From Bacteroidales bacterium UBA3289 (lineage in GTDB: Bacteria > Bacteroidota > Bacteroidia > Bacteroidales > UBA932): a stretch of 64,000 bases of DNA. Each line of letters opens with the position of its first letter. Position 1 is the first letter of the stretch. Location of the stretch: assembly GCA_002361625.1 (NCBI GenBank), contig DETL01000007.1:13984-77983 (forward strand), given 5' to 3'. Below, one piece after another: positions 41,392-48,776 of the stretch. The translations under genes and the position numbers were made by a program. A model generated the notes under the pieces. That model was given only the letters and a program-made list of their open reading frames with translations, was not told the DNA's origin and made no database searches.

Positions 41392-42839
41392 AACGGCTGT
41401 TGACGGTGCTGGCGGCCCTGTTGGCTGCCGTCATGCTGCGGGCGCAGGACGACCGCTTCGACGCCCTGGGAACGAAACTCGAGGAGTATTTCGCCGCCCT
41501 GGCGGGGGAACCCCTTTCCGTCCAGAATGCGGAATGCGATTTCCTTATCGAGTCCTGCCAGGATTCCCTGGTCCGGCAGTTCGTCGCGCTGAAGATCTAC
41601 GACCATTACCTGAATTCCAAGATCATGGGGGACGACGGGGTGGCGGTCCATGTGGCCGATACCTGGTTCATCCCCAGACGCGTAGCCATGCACTCCGAGT
41701 TGGACCTGCTGAATGCCAAGGTTTTTGCGGAGTTCAACCGCCAGGCGCTGCTCGGCGCGGAGGCTCCTTCGCTGCTGCTGCAGGACCCCTCCGGAGCGGA
41801 GATGACCGTCCCGGAGACCGGACGCTACACGGTGCTGTACTTTTACGACACCTCCTGCTCCACTTGCCGGATTGAGACGCCCCGGCTGTGCCAATTCTTG
41901 AAAACGACCGATTTCCCGGTGACGGCCGTGGCCGTGTACGTGGGCGATGATGCCGAGTCGTGGGACGAGTACCGTACCGCTTCGCTGAACGTTCCGGGCA
42001 TCGTGCATCTGTGGGATCCCAACCTGGACTCCGACTTCCAGCGAAAGTACGGCGTGCTCCAGACCCCCCGGATGTTCCTGATCGCCCCGGATGGCACCGT
42101 CATGGGCCGGGGGCTGGATACGCCGGCCCTCACCATGCTGCTGGAAAAAGCGTCCGGCCAGGAGGAACGCTATGTCTATGGCACCCGCGAAGGAATGTCG
42201 GTCTTCGAGAAGGTTTTCGCCGGTTACGGAGAGGACTTGAAGGCTTCCGACATCCTGGATGTCGCCTCCTATGTGGCGGAACGGACCTATGGAGAAGGGT
42301 CGGTGAACTCCTATAAGCAGATGGAGGGAGACCTCCTGTATTACCTGTCCTCCCGGACGGGGGAGACCTGGAAGGAGGGCACGCGCCAGTTTATCGACAA
42401 ATACATCCTGGACGTTCCCGACGTTTGGACGGCTCCCGAGGATACGGCGCAGGTCGTTTCCCTGGCCCGGACGATGAAAGGCCTCCTGGAGCGTACGCCG
42501 GTAGGTTCCGTCGTCCCGGACTGGAAGGTCTCCGGGGAAATGCTGCGGAAGCCCTGCCTGCTGCGGAAAGCCGCGAAAAAGGGTGTCTTCCCCCTTCACA
42601 AGGCCGATTATCTCGTATTCTACACGGAAGGCTGCGGCCGCTGCGAGGAAACCCTTGCCGCCGCCCGCAAGCTGGCGGACCAGGGCGCCAAAGTCCTCCT
42701 GGTGAACATGGACACCCTCTTCACCGACCGGCCGGACGAAGCGCACCGCCTGCTGGACACCTTCGACCTTTCCGCCCTCCCGTATGTGATGCAACTCGGT
42801 GCCGGGGGAGTGGTCCTCCACCGGTACCTGGAACTTTGA
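41388..42839 (+). CDS. Exported protein with two thioredoxin-fold domains
   Basis: A 483-aa secreted protein with a signal peptide (MKRLLTVLAALLAAVMLRAQ) and a helical N-terminal part similar to the DUF5106-type region found before TlpA domains. A first TlpA-like domain (about residues 125-275) carries CSTC near 155, and a second thioredoxin-like domain (about 375-483) carries CGRC near 416. Both redox motifs are intact, so electron transfer between the two domains, or disulfide reduction in the periplasm, is plausible. It is the last gene of the lon run. Its stop codon overlaps the -33 element of the tRNA promoter. Confidence 0.78.
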   Translation: MKRLLTVLAALLAAVMLRAQDDRFDALGTKLEEYFAALAGEPLSVQNAECDFLIESCQDSLVRQFVALKIYDHYLNSKIMGDDGVAVHVADTWFIPRRVAMHSELDLLNAKVFAEFNRQALLGAEAPSLLLQDPSGAEMTVPETGRYTVLYFYDTSCSTCRIETPRLCQFLKTTDFPVTAVAVYVGDDAESWDEYRTASLNVPGIVHLWDPNLDSDFQRKYGVLQTPRMFLIAPDGTVMGRGLDTPALTMLLEKASGQEERYVYGTREGMSVFEKVFAGYGEDLKASDILDVASYVAERTYGEGSVNSYKQMEGDLLYYLSSRTGETWKEGTRQFIDKYILDVPDVWTAPEDTAQVVSLARTMKGLLERTPVGSVVPDWKVSGEMLRKPCLLRKAAKKGVFPLHKADYLVFYTEGCGRCEETLAAARKLADQGAKVLLVNMDTLFTDRPDEAHRLLDTFDLSALPYVMQLGAGGVVLHRYLEL

Positions 42840-42865
42840 TTATTGGGGAAAATACCCTATCTTTG
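42835..42865 (+). promoter_or_regulatory. Promoter of tRNA-Gln
   Basis: TTTG (42835-42838) and TATCTTTG (42858-42865) spaced by 19 nt. The -33 element lies over the stop codon of the preceding gene. Transcription should start 6-8 nt before the mature tRNA. Confidence 0.75.
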
Positions 42866-42876
42866 CCGAACGAAAT

Positions 42877-42950
42877 TGAGATGTGGTGTAATGGTAGCAC
42901 CAGGGATTTTGGTTCCCTTAGTTAGAGTTCGAATCTCTACATCTCAACCA
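42877..42950 (+). tRNA. tRNA-Gln (anticodon TTG)
   Basis: A full cloverleaf: acceptor stem TGAGATG / CATCTCA, anticodon stem AGGGA / TCCCT around TTTTGGT (anticodon TTG, reading CAA), T-arm TAGAG TTCGAAT CTCTA, discriminator A and an encoded CCA (42948-42950). The gene ends one base before the stop of the convergent DJ-1 gene. Confidence 0.93.
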
Positions 42951-43505
42951 CTACAGCATCAGGCCGGCCCGGACGCGGTCGGCCGTTTCTTTTCCTTTCA
43001 GCGTTTCCAGGATGGCGAGGCCGAAGTTCACGGCGTGGCCGGCACCGCGGCCGGTGATGAGCTGCCCGTCCACGACGGCGCTCTCCGGCGTATAGACGGC
43101 GCCTTTCGCGATCATCGCGTCCTGGAATCCCTCAAAGCAGGTGAATCGCTTGCCGGTTACGTCCTCCAGCTGGGAGGCGACGAGGCCGGGGGCTGCGCAG
43201 ATGGCCGCGACGATGCCGCCGCCGGCGTAACATTTGCGCATCAGGGCCATCAGGGCCTTGTCTGCCGCCAGGTTCTTGGAGCCGGGCATGCCGCCGGGGA
43301 AGATCATCACGGCGGGCGCATCGTCGTCGAAATCATCCCGGGTGAGGTCCACGCTCACGGTGATGCCGTGGGAACTCGTCACGAAGGGGTCATCGGTAAT
43401 GGACACGGTCTGGACATCCACGCCGCCCCTGAGGAGCACGTCGCGGGTGGCGATGGCTTCCATGTCTTCGAAGCCGTCGGCAAGGAAAATATAGATTCCG
43501 TTCAT
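42951..43505 (-). CDS. DJ-1/PfpI family protein
   Basis: A 184-aa cytoplasmic protein of the DJ-1/ThiJ type. It has the conserved Glu in LADGFEDMEA and the nucleophile Cys in AAICAAPGL near residue 101. Relatives act as glyoxalase III or deglycase, or protect against oxidative stress; a methylglyoxal role is plausible but not proven. It converges directly on tRNA-Gln without any intergenic base for a separate terminator. Confidence 0.9.
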   Translation of the reverse strand: MNGIYIFLADGFEDMEAIATRDVLLRGGVDVQTVSITDDPFVTSSHGITVSVDLTRDDFDDDAPAVMIFPGGMPGSKNLAADKALMALMRKCYAGGGIVAAICAAPGLVASQLEDVTGKRFTCFEGFQDAMIAKGAVYTPESAVVDGQLITGRGAGHAVNFGLAILETLKGKETADRVRAGLML

Positions 43506-43511
43506 GGTGGA

Positions 43512-44189
43512 TTAGTTTCTGCGGTTCGCGATGGAAATGTAGTACAGGAGGGTGGCGAGGGAGCCGATGGCGGCGATCACGTAGGTGTAGGCCGCCCATT
43601 TGAGGGCGTCCGCGGCCATGGGCTTGGTCTCGTAGTTCACGATGCCGGCTCCGTCCAGCCATTTGACGGCCCGGGCACTGGCGTTGATCTCCACGGGCAG
43701 GGTGATGAAACTGAACAGGGTGGTCAGGGCAAAGAGGCCGATTCCGATCCAGAGCAGCGACGGGAACATGTTGATAAAGACCACCCCGGCGAGAAGCACC
43801 CAGGACACCCAGTTGTTCGCGAAGCTGACGACGGGAACGAGGGCGGAGCGCAGGCGCAGCGGGGCATACCCTTCCTGATGCTGGACCACGTGGCCGCACT
43901 CGTGGGCCGCCACGGCCGCGGCGGCGACGGAACGGCCGTAATACACGTCATGGCTCAGGTTCACGGTCTTGGTCTGGGGGTTGTAATGGTCCGTGAGGGT
44001 GCCTTCGACGGAAACGATTTTCACGTCATGGATGCCATGGGCTTGCAGCATACGCTGGGCGACCTCGGCCCCGGTGAAGGAGGTGGGAACCTCCTGGTAT
44101 TTCTCGAAACGGTTTTTCAGGCGGGCCTGGATGAACATGCTCAGCACCATGACCGCGATCATCAGGATCCAAATCATTGAGGTAGTCAT
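43512..44189 (-). CDS. Membrane zinc metallopeptidase (YugP/PF04298-like)
   Basis: A 225-aa membrane protein with an N-terminal helix, the zinc motif HECGHVVQH near residue 96, and further hydrophobic segments (about 120-165 and 200-220). The layout matches the neutral zinc metallopeptidase family that includes YugP. ATG at 44189 is chosen; the longer frame runs over the divergent promoter. It lies 6 nt upstream of the DJ-1 gene on the same strand. Substrate unknown. Confidence 0.87.
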   Translation of the reverse strand: MTTSMIWILMIAVMVLSMFIQARLKNRFEKYQEVPTSFTGAEVAQRMLQAHGIHDVKIVSVEGTLTDHYNPQTKTVNLSHDVYYGRSVAAAAVAAHECGHVVQHQEGYAPLRLRSALVPVVSFANNWVSWVLLAGVVFINMFPSLLWIGIGLFALTTLFSFITLPVEINASARAVKWLDGAGIVNYETKPMAADALKWAAYTYVIAAIGSLATLLYYISIANRRN

Positions 44190-44208
44190 ATCGCGTTTTC
44201 CTTTTCTA

Positions 44209-44216
44209 CAAAAATA
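44209..44216 (-). promoter_or_regulatory. Minus-strand -7 box TATTTTTG for the zinc peptidase
   Basis: A consensus box on the minus strand, 20 nt before the ATG; the -33 element is not obvious. Confidence 0.5.
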
Positions 44217-44249
44217 CACATTTTATACTGAAATGTCAGCCGATATTGT

Positions 44250-44257
44250 TAAATTTG
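44250..44257 (+). promoter_or_regulatory. -7 box TAAATTTG for alr
   Basis: A consensus TAnnTTTG, 22 nt before the alr ATG at 44279. It argues against the upstream ATG at 44246, which would lie before the transcription start. Confidence 0.5.
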
Positions 44258-44278
44258 CTGACTATTTTACAGAATGCG

Positions 44279-45382
44279 ATGATGCGAGAGGATGACTTTT
44301 CCCGGTTGGAGCTGGACCTGAAGGGCTGCGAGCGCAATTACCGGTATTTCCGTTCCCTGCTGGACCCTGCGACGAAACTCCTGGTGCTCGTCAAGGCCAA
44401 TGCGTACGGGCATGGAGCCGTGGAATTCGCGGCCATGATGCAGCGTGCCGGGGCGGATTATCTCGCCGTCGCCTACCCCGTGGAGGGGCTGGAACTGCGG
44501 CAGAACGGTATCAGCCTGCCCATCATCGTCCTTACGGCCGGGACGGATTTCTATCCCGAGATCATCGCCACGCGCATGGAGCCCAGCATTCCGAACCTGG
44601 AGTCCCTGGAAGCCTTCTGCGGCCACCTTCGCTCCGCCGGCCTGCAGGGATATCCCGTCCATATCAAGCTGGACACCGGCATGCACCGCCTGGGATTCAT
44701 GACCTCGGAGATTCCCGCCCTGGTGGAATTCCTGAACGCCCACCCGGAAGTGAAGGTGAAGTCCATGTTCTCCCACCTCTGCGTCGCCGACGACCCGGAA
44801 GAGGATGCCTTCACCGCCGCCCAGTTCCGTCTCTTCGAGCAGAACACGCAGTCCATCGCCGCGGGAATCGGCTATATGCCCATGCGGCACATCCTCAACT
44901 CCGCCGGCATCGAACGGTTCCCGGAGCATCAGTACGATATGGTACGCCTGGGCATCGGCATCTACGGCATCAGCGCCCTGCCGGGCGTCCAGCTCGCCCC
45001 GGTTGCTTCCTTGAAATGTAAAGTCCTGCAAATCAAGCATCTCCGGGAAGGAGACACCGTGGGTTACGGCCGATGGGGCAAGGCCCGTCCGGGCACTGTC
45101 ATCGCCACCATCCCCGTCGGATACGCCGACGGCATCGACCGTCACCTGGGTCAGGGGCACGCATCCTTCTCCGTGAACGGCCACCGCGTCCCCACCATCG
45201 GCAACATCTGCATGGACATGTGCATGCTGGACGTTACCGGCGTGGACGTGAAAGTGGGTGATACGGTAACGGTCTTCGGGGCGGATCCCACCGTCACCGA
45301 ACTGGCGGACATCCTGGGTACGATTCCCTACGAAATCCTCGCCTCCATTCCCAGGCGCATCGAACGGATCGTGGTTCGATAA
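44279..45382 (+). CDS. alr: Alanine racemase
   Basis: A 367-aa PLP enzyme that makes D-alanine for peptidoglycan. The PLP-binding Lys is in LVKANAYGHG near residue 39 and the second catalytic base, Tyr, in TVGYGRWG near 263. The fold-type III barrel and C-terminal beta domain have normal length. Some Bacteroidota fuse Alr to MurF, but this one stands alone. Start set after the promoter at 44250-44257. It converges on the TSCPD gene with a 6-nt gap. Confidence 0.95.
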   Translation: MMREDDFSRLELDLKGCERNYRYFRSLLDPATKLLVLVKANAYGHGAVEFAAMMQRAGADYLAVAYPVEGLELRQNGISLPIIVLTAGTDFYPEIIATRMEPSIPNLESLEAFCGHLRSAGLQGYPVHIKLDTGMHRLGFMTSEIPALVEFLNAHPEVKVKSMFSHLCVADDPEEDAFTAAQFRLFEQNTQSIAAGIGYMPMRHILNSAGIERFPEHQYDMVRLGIGIYGISALPGVQLAPVASLKCKVLQIKHLREGDTVGYGRWGKARPGTVIATIPVGYADGIDRHLGQGHASFSVNGHRVPTIGNICMDMCMLDVTGVDVKVGDTVTVFGADPTVTELADILGTIPYEILASIPRRIERIVVR

Positions 45383-45388
45383 GATCCT

Positions 45389-45685
45389 TTATGCCAATAC
45401 CTTGCGCAGAACGCGCGTGAGCTGGTCGGAGCAGGAAGTCCCGCGCTCCTTGCAGTTGATGCCCGAGAGGCGGTCCAGGGCGAAATCCACGGGCTGTCCT
45501 TCCAGCAGGGCCCCCAGGGCCTTGAGGTTGCCGTTGCAGCCGGCGATGTAACGGAGGTTGTGGATCTTTCCGTCAATGAGGTCGAAATCGATCTGACGGG
45601 AACAAACCAGGGCCGACGGCACGGCCGTAATGTGACGCACCCCGTTCACGGTGCTGTCGCTCAGTATCTGGATGTCTTCAGGCAT
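45389..45685 (-). CDS. TSCPD-domain protein (TIGR03905-like)
   Basis: A 98-aa protein of the short TSCPD family, related to the C-terminal tail of class II ribonucleotide reductases. It shows the Cys residues of IAGCNGNLKALG and INCKERGTSCSDQLTR, the conserved pattern of the family. Function is unproven. Start at 45685 (MPEDIQILSDSTVNG) follows the upstream gene by 2 nt. Confidence 0.85.
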   Translation of the reverse strand: MPEDIQILSDSTVNGVRHITAVPSALVCSRQIDFDLIDGKIHNLRYIAGCNGNLKALGALLEGQPVDFALDRLSGINCKERGTSCSDQLTRVLRKVLA

Positions 45686-45687
45686 TT

Positions 45688-45918
45688 CTAGAATAGCGTA
45701 GGATGGTTTTCTTCCAGTTCCGACAGGATCTTGGACATGATGGCTTCGCGGAAGAGGGCGGCCTTCGCATGGACCTTGAAACGGGAGCAATACTCGTCCA
45801 CGGCGGCCATTTCGCTGTCGTTGAAATACAGGACGTAGCGGTTCTTGCGCAGGAGGGCTGCCTTCTGCTTTTCCAGGTAGGCCGGGTCCACGCCCGGAAT
45901 CTTGCGTTTTCTAGCCAT
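45688..45918 (-). CDS. Small conserved protein with an RHH-like region
   Basis: A 76-aa basic protein. After a Lys/Arg-rich start (MARKRKIPG), the stretch NRYVLYFNDSEMAAVDEYCS has a strand-then-helix pattern resembling ribbon-helix-helix or small antitoxin-like DNA-binding proteins found in Bacteroidales. Identity uncertain. A promoter box ends 7 nt before its ATG, so its mRNA is probably leaderless. It is co-transcribed with the TSCPD gene. Confidence 0.65.
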   Translation of the reverse strand: MARKRKIPGVDPAYLEKQKAALLRKNRYVLYFNDSEMAAVDEYCSRFKVHAKAALFREAIMSKILSELEENHPTLF

Positions 45919-45924
45919 CGGATG

Positions 45925-45932
45925 CAAATTTA
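45925..45932 (-). promoter_or_regulatory. Minus-strand -7 box TAAATTTG before the RHH-like gene
   Basis: The box ends 7 nt before the ATG at 45918, implying a leader of about 3 nt. Confidence 0.5.
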
Positions 45933-45949
45933 GCAAAAACCCTTCAGAA

Positions 45950-46384
45950 TCAGCGCTTGGAACGGAAAAATTCCTGCATGAGGGCCGTGCATTCGTCCGA
46001 AAGGACCCCGGCGGTTACCTCGGTCCGGGGATGGAGGAGGGAAGGAGAGAAGAGGGAAAAACCGCGGCGCGGGTCGATGGCACCGTACACGATCCGTCCG
46101 ACCTGGGCCCAGTTCAAGGCGCCGGCGCACATGGGACAGGGCTCCACCGTTACATATAAAGTGCATTCCTGCAGATACTTCCCGCCCATGGCCTCGGTGG
46201 CGGCCGTGATGGCTACCATCTCCGCGTGGGCCGTGGTGTCCCGGAGGCGTTCGGTCATGTTGTGTCCCCGGCCGATGATCCGTCCTTTCCAGGTGATGAC
46301 GGCGCCGATGGGAACCTCCCCGGCGGCGAGGGCAGCGGACGCTTCCCGGAGCGCTTCCCGCATGAATTTCTCGTCCTGTTCCAT
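45950..46384 (-). CDS. tadA: tRNA-specific adenosine deaminase
   Basis: A 144-aa zinc deaminase that converts the wobble adenosine of tRNA-Arg(ACG) to inosine. The active site is seen as TTAHAEMVA (His and Glu) and VEPCPMCAGAL (two Cys). Start MEQDEKFMREAL at 46384 fits the family length; an upstream ATG at 46426 would add 14 residues after a weak promoter-like box. Confidence 0.93.
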   Translation of the reverse strand: MEQDEKFMREALREASAALAAGEVPIGAVITWKGRIIGRGHNMTERLRDTTAHAEMVAITAATEAMGGKYLQECTLYVTVEPCPMCAGALNWAQVGRIVYGAIDPRRGFSLFSPSLLHPRTEVTAGVLSDECTALMQEFFRSKR

Positions 46385-46459
46385 GGTATGCGTGTTGATG
46401 TTGCTAAGATACGGATAATCTTGCATTATTCCCCTGAAAATGTTGAAATAGTATCATTC

Positions 46460-46490
46460 TTGCAGTAATTCGGAGAAATTCCTACCTTTG
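46460..46490 (+). promoter_or_regulatory. Promoter of the AraC-type regulator, leaderless arrangement
   Basis: TTG (46460-46462) and TACCTTTG (46483-46490), 20 nt apart. The box ends 5 nt before the ATG at 46495. Confidence 0.65.
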
Positions 46491-46494
46491 TTCC

Positions 46495-47373
46495 ATGAGC
46501 CAGGTCCTGCATGAAATCACCCCGCTGTCCGAGAAGGACTGCTTCTATGTGGTGGAACGCCACAAGTCGGAATTCCTGTTTCCCATCCACAGCCATACCG
46601 AGTTCGAACTCAATTTCATCGAGAACGGCGCGGGCGTGCGGCGGATCGTGGGGGACAGTGTGGAGGAGATTGGCAATTACGAGCTCACACTGGTGGCGGG
46701 GGAGCAGCTCGAACACGCCTGGGAGCAGGGAAACTGCCGCAGCGCGGACGTACGGGAAATCACCATCCAGTTCTCCCGGACCCTGTTCCCGGAGGAGCTC
46801 CTCGCCCGCAAGCAGTTCAGGACCATCCGGGACATGTTCCGCAAGGCTTCGAACGGTCTCACGTTCTCCCTGAAAGCCATCATGAAAGTGTATAACCTGC
46901 TGGATGTCCTGGCCTCGGAACCGGATGGTTTCGAACAGTTTCAGCGTCTGCTCCAAATCCTGTACACGCTTTCGAACGACGAGGATGCCCGCGTCCTGGC
47001 GAGTTCTTCCTTTGCCAATATGGAGCACAATGTGGAGAGCCGCCGGGTCCGGAAAGTCCAGGAGTACATCAATGCCCACTACAGCGAAGAAATCCGCCTG
47101 GAAGACTGCGCTGCGATGGTGGGGATGTCTCCCTCGGCCTTCAGCCGTTTCTTCAAGCAGCATACGGGCCGGACGCTGATGGACTATATCATCGACATCC
47201 GCCTCGGAAACGCCGCCCGGCTCCTGGTGGATACGTCGGAAGGCATCTCGGAGATCAGTTACGCCTGCGGGTTCAACAACCTGTCCAATTTCAACCGGGC
47301 CTTCAAGGCCAGGCGGGGCTACACGCCCCGGGACTTCCGGACGCTGTTCCGGAAGAACCGCGTCTTCGTGTAG
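46495..47373 (+). CDS. AraC-family transcriptional regulator of the mannan locus
   Basis: A 292-aa one-component regulator. The N-terminal cupin-like ligand domain (about residues 20-100, with FPIHSHTEFELNF) is followed by two helix-turn-helix motifs of the AraC type (about 185-290), including MSPSAFSRFFKQHTG and ISEISYACGFNNLSNFNRAF. It lies directly upstream of the mannan locus on the same strand and probably controls it in response to a mannose-containing sugar (inference). Many Bacteroides loci use hybrid two-component systems instead. Confidence 0.9.
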   Translation: MSQVLHEITPLSEKDCFYVVERHKSEFLFPIHSHTEFELNFIENGAGVRRIVGDSVEEIGNYELTLVAGEQLEHAWEQGNCRSADVREITIQFSRTLFPEELLARKQFRTIRDMFRKASNGLTFSLKAIMKVYNLLDVLASEPDGFEQFQRLLQILYTLSNDEDARVLASSSFANMEHNVESRRVRKVQEYINAHYSEEIRLEDCAAMVGMSPSAFSRFFKQHTGRTLMDYIIDIRLGNAARLLVDTSEGISEISYACGFNNLSNFNRAFKARRGYTPRDFRTLFRKNRVFV

Positions 47374-47417
47374 AATTTACAATCTGCAAGAAAGTATCGG
47401 ATTTAGGTTTTATTGTA

Positions 47418-47449
47418 TTTGTCCGTGCGCGTTCCAAAAAGTATCTTTG
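47418..47449 (+). promoter_or_regulatory. Promoter of the mannan utilisation operon
   Basis: TTTG (47418-47421) and TATCTTTG (47442-47449) with 20 nt between. It lies between the AraC gene and the GH5 gene. The ATG at 47447 lies inside the -7 box and cannot be the start. Confidence 0.75.
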
Positions 47450-47479
47450 TATCATACTTTTTTGAAGCGCGCTACCACA

Positions 47480-48772
47480 ATGAGACAAACACTGAAAACT
47501 GCCGTGATCGCTGCGACCGCCCTTCTGGCCATTGCCTGCGGCCCTAAGCCCAAGCCGTCCCCGTACGTGTGGGTCGAGAATGGGCAATTCGTCCGTAACG
47601 ACCGACCGTATTCGTATATTGGTACCAATTTCTGGTATGGGCCCATCCTGGCCTCGGACGGTCAGGGCGGGAATTATGACCGGCTGGTCCGCGAACTGGA
47701 TGCGCTGAAGGAACTGGGTATCGACAATCTCCGCGTCCTGGTGGGCGGAGACGGCCCCGACGGCGTCTTCTCCCGCGTGGAACCGACGCTTCAAAAATCG
47801 CCCGGCGTCTATAATGATACTATTTTGATCGGCCTGGACCGTTTCCTGACCGAACTGGCGAAGCGGGACATGCAGGCGGTCCTGTATCTGAACAACTCCT
47901 GGGAGTGGTCGGGCGGTTATGGGCAGTATCTGGAGTGGGCCGGGGCCGGAAAGGCCCTGATTCCCCTCGTGGACGGCTATGCACCGTTCATGCGGCAGAT
48001 GGCGCAGTTTTCTGTCAACGAAAAGGCTCAGCAGCTCTTTTTCAATCACCTGAAAGCCATCGTCGGCCGGACCAACACCATCACCGGAAAGCCCTACAGC
48101 GAGGATCCGGCCATCTTCTCCTGGCAGATCGGCAACGAGCCGCGCTGTTTCTCCTCGGATCCGGCCGTGCAGGACGGCTTCGTCGCCTGGCTTACCGAGG
48201 CGGCCCGTCTCATCAAGGAAATCGATCCGAACCACATGGTCTCCGTGGGCAGCGAAGGCCTCTGGGGCTGCGAGAACGACATGGGATTGCTGGAACGTGT
48301 CACGGCCATCCCCGGCGTGGATTACATGACCGTCCATATCTGGCCCTACAACTGGGGCTGGGCCCATGCGGAGAGCCTCGTGGAAGACCTTCCGTCCGCC
48401 TGTGCGAAGACGGACGAGTATATCGCCGCCCATCTGGAACTGGCGAAAAAATACGGACAGCCCGTCGTCGTGGAGGAATTCGGCTTCCCCCGGGACGGTT
48501 TCTCGCCGGAGCGCAGTGCGACGACCGCGGGCCGTGACTCCTATTATCGGCATATGTTCTCCAAGGTGGGGAAGGAAATCGCCGGTGCCAATTTTTGGGG
48601 CTGGAGCGGTCTCGCCCGCCCGCAGCATACGCAGTGGGAGCGCGGGGACGATTACGCCGGCGACCCGGCCCAGGAGGCCCAGGGCCTGAACGGGGTCTAT
48701 GACGACGATACGACCGTGGAAATCATCAAACAATCCATAATCAACATCAACAATCAACCAATCAAACAGTAG
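47480..48772 (+). CDS. GH5_7-type endo-beta-1,4-mannanase lipoprotein
   Basis: A 430-aa glycoside hydrolase. A lipoprotein signal (AATALLAIACG) puts it on the outer membrane, probably surface-exposed. The TIM barrel begins at YSYIGTNFWYG. The acid/base Glu lies in WQIGNEPR near residue 219 and the nucleophile Glu in VVEEFGFP near 332. WPYNWGWAH is typical of GH5_7 mannanases. It should make internal cuts in beta-mannan backbones. Start at 47480 follows the promoter. susC begins 4 nt after its stop. Confidence 0.88.
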   Translation: MRQTLKTAVIAATALLAIACGPKPKPSPYVWVENGQFVRNDRPYSYIGTNFWYGPILASDGQGGNYDRLVRELDALKELGIDNLRVLVGGDGPDGVFSRVEPTLQKSPGVYNDTILIGLDRFLTELAKRDMQAVLYLNNSWEWSGGYGQYLEWAGAGKALIPLVDGYAPFMRQMAQFSVNEKAQQLFFNHLKAIVGRTNTITGKPYSEDPAIFSWQIGNEPRCFSSDPAVQDGFVAWLTEAARLIKEIDPNHMVSVGSEGLWGCENDMGLLERVTAIPGVDYMTVHIWPYNWGWAHAESLVEDLPSACAKTDEYIAAHLELAKKYGQPVVVEEFGFPRDGFSPERSATTAGRDSYYRHMFSKVGKEIAGANFWGWSGLARPQHTQWERGDDYAGDPAQEAQGLNGVYDDDTTVEIIKQSIININNQPIKQ

Positions 48773-48776
48773 TAGC

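Noticed and set aside
47447..47479. An earlier start (ATG at 47447) for the GH5_7 mannanase
   Set aside because: That ATG lies inside the -7 promoter box, and the added residues would spoil the lipoprotein signal.
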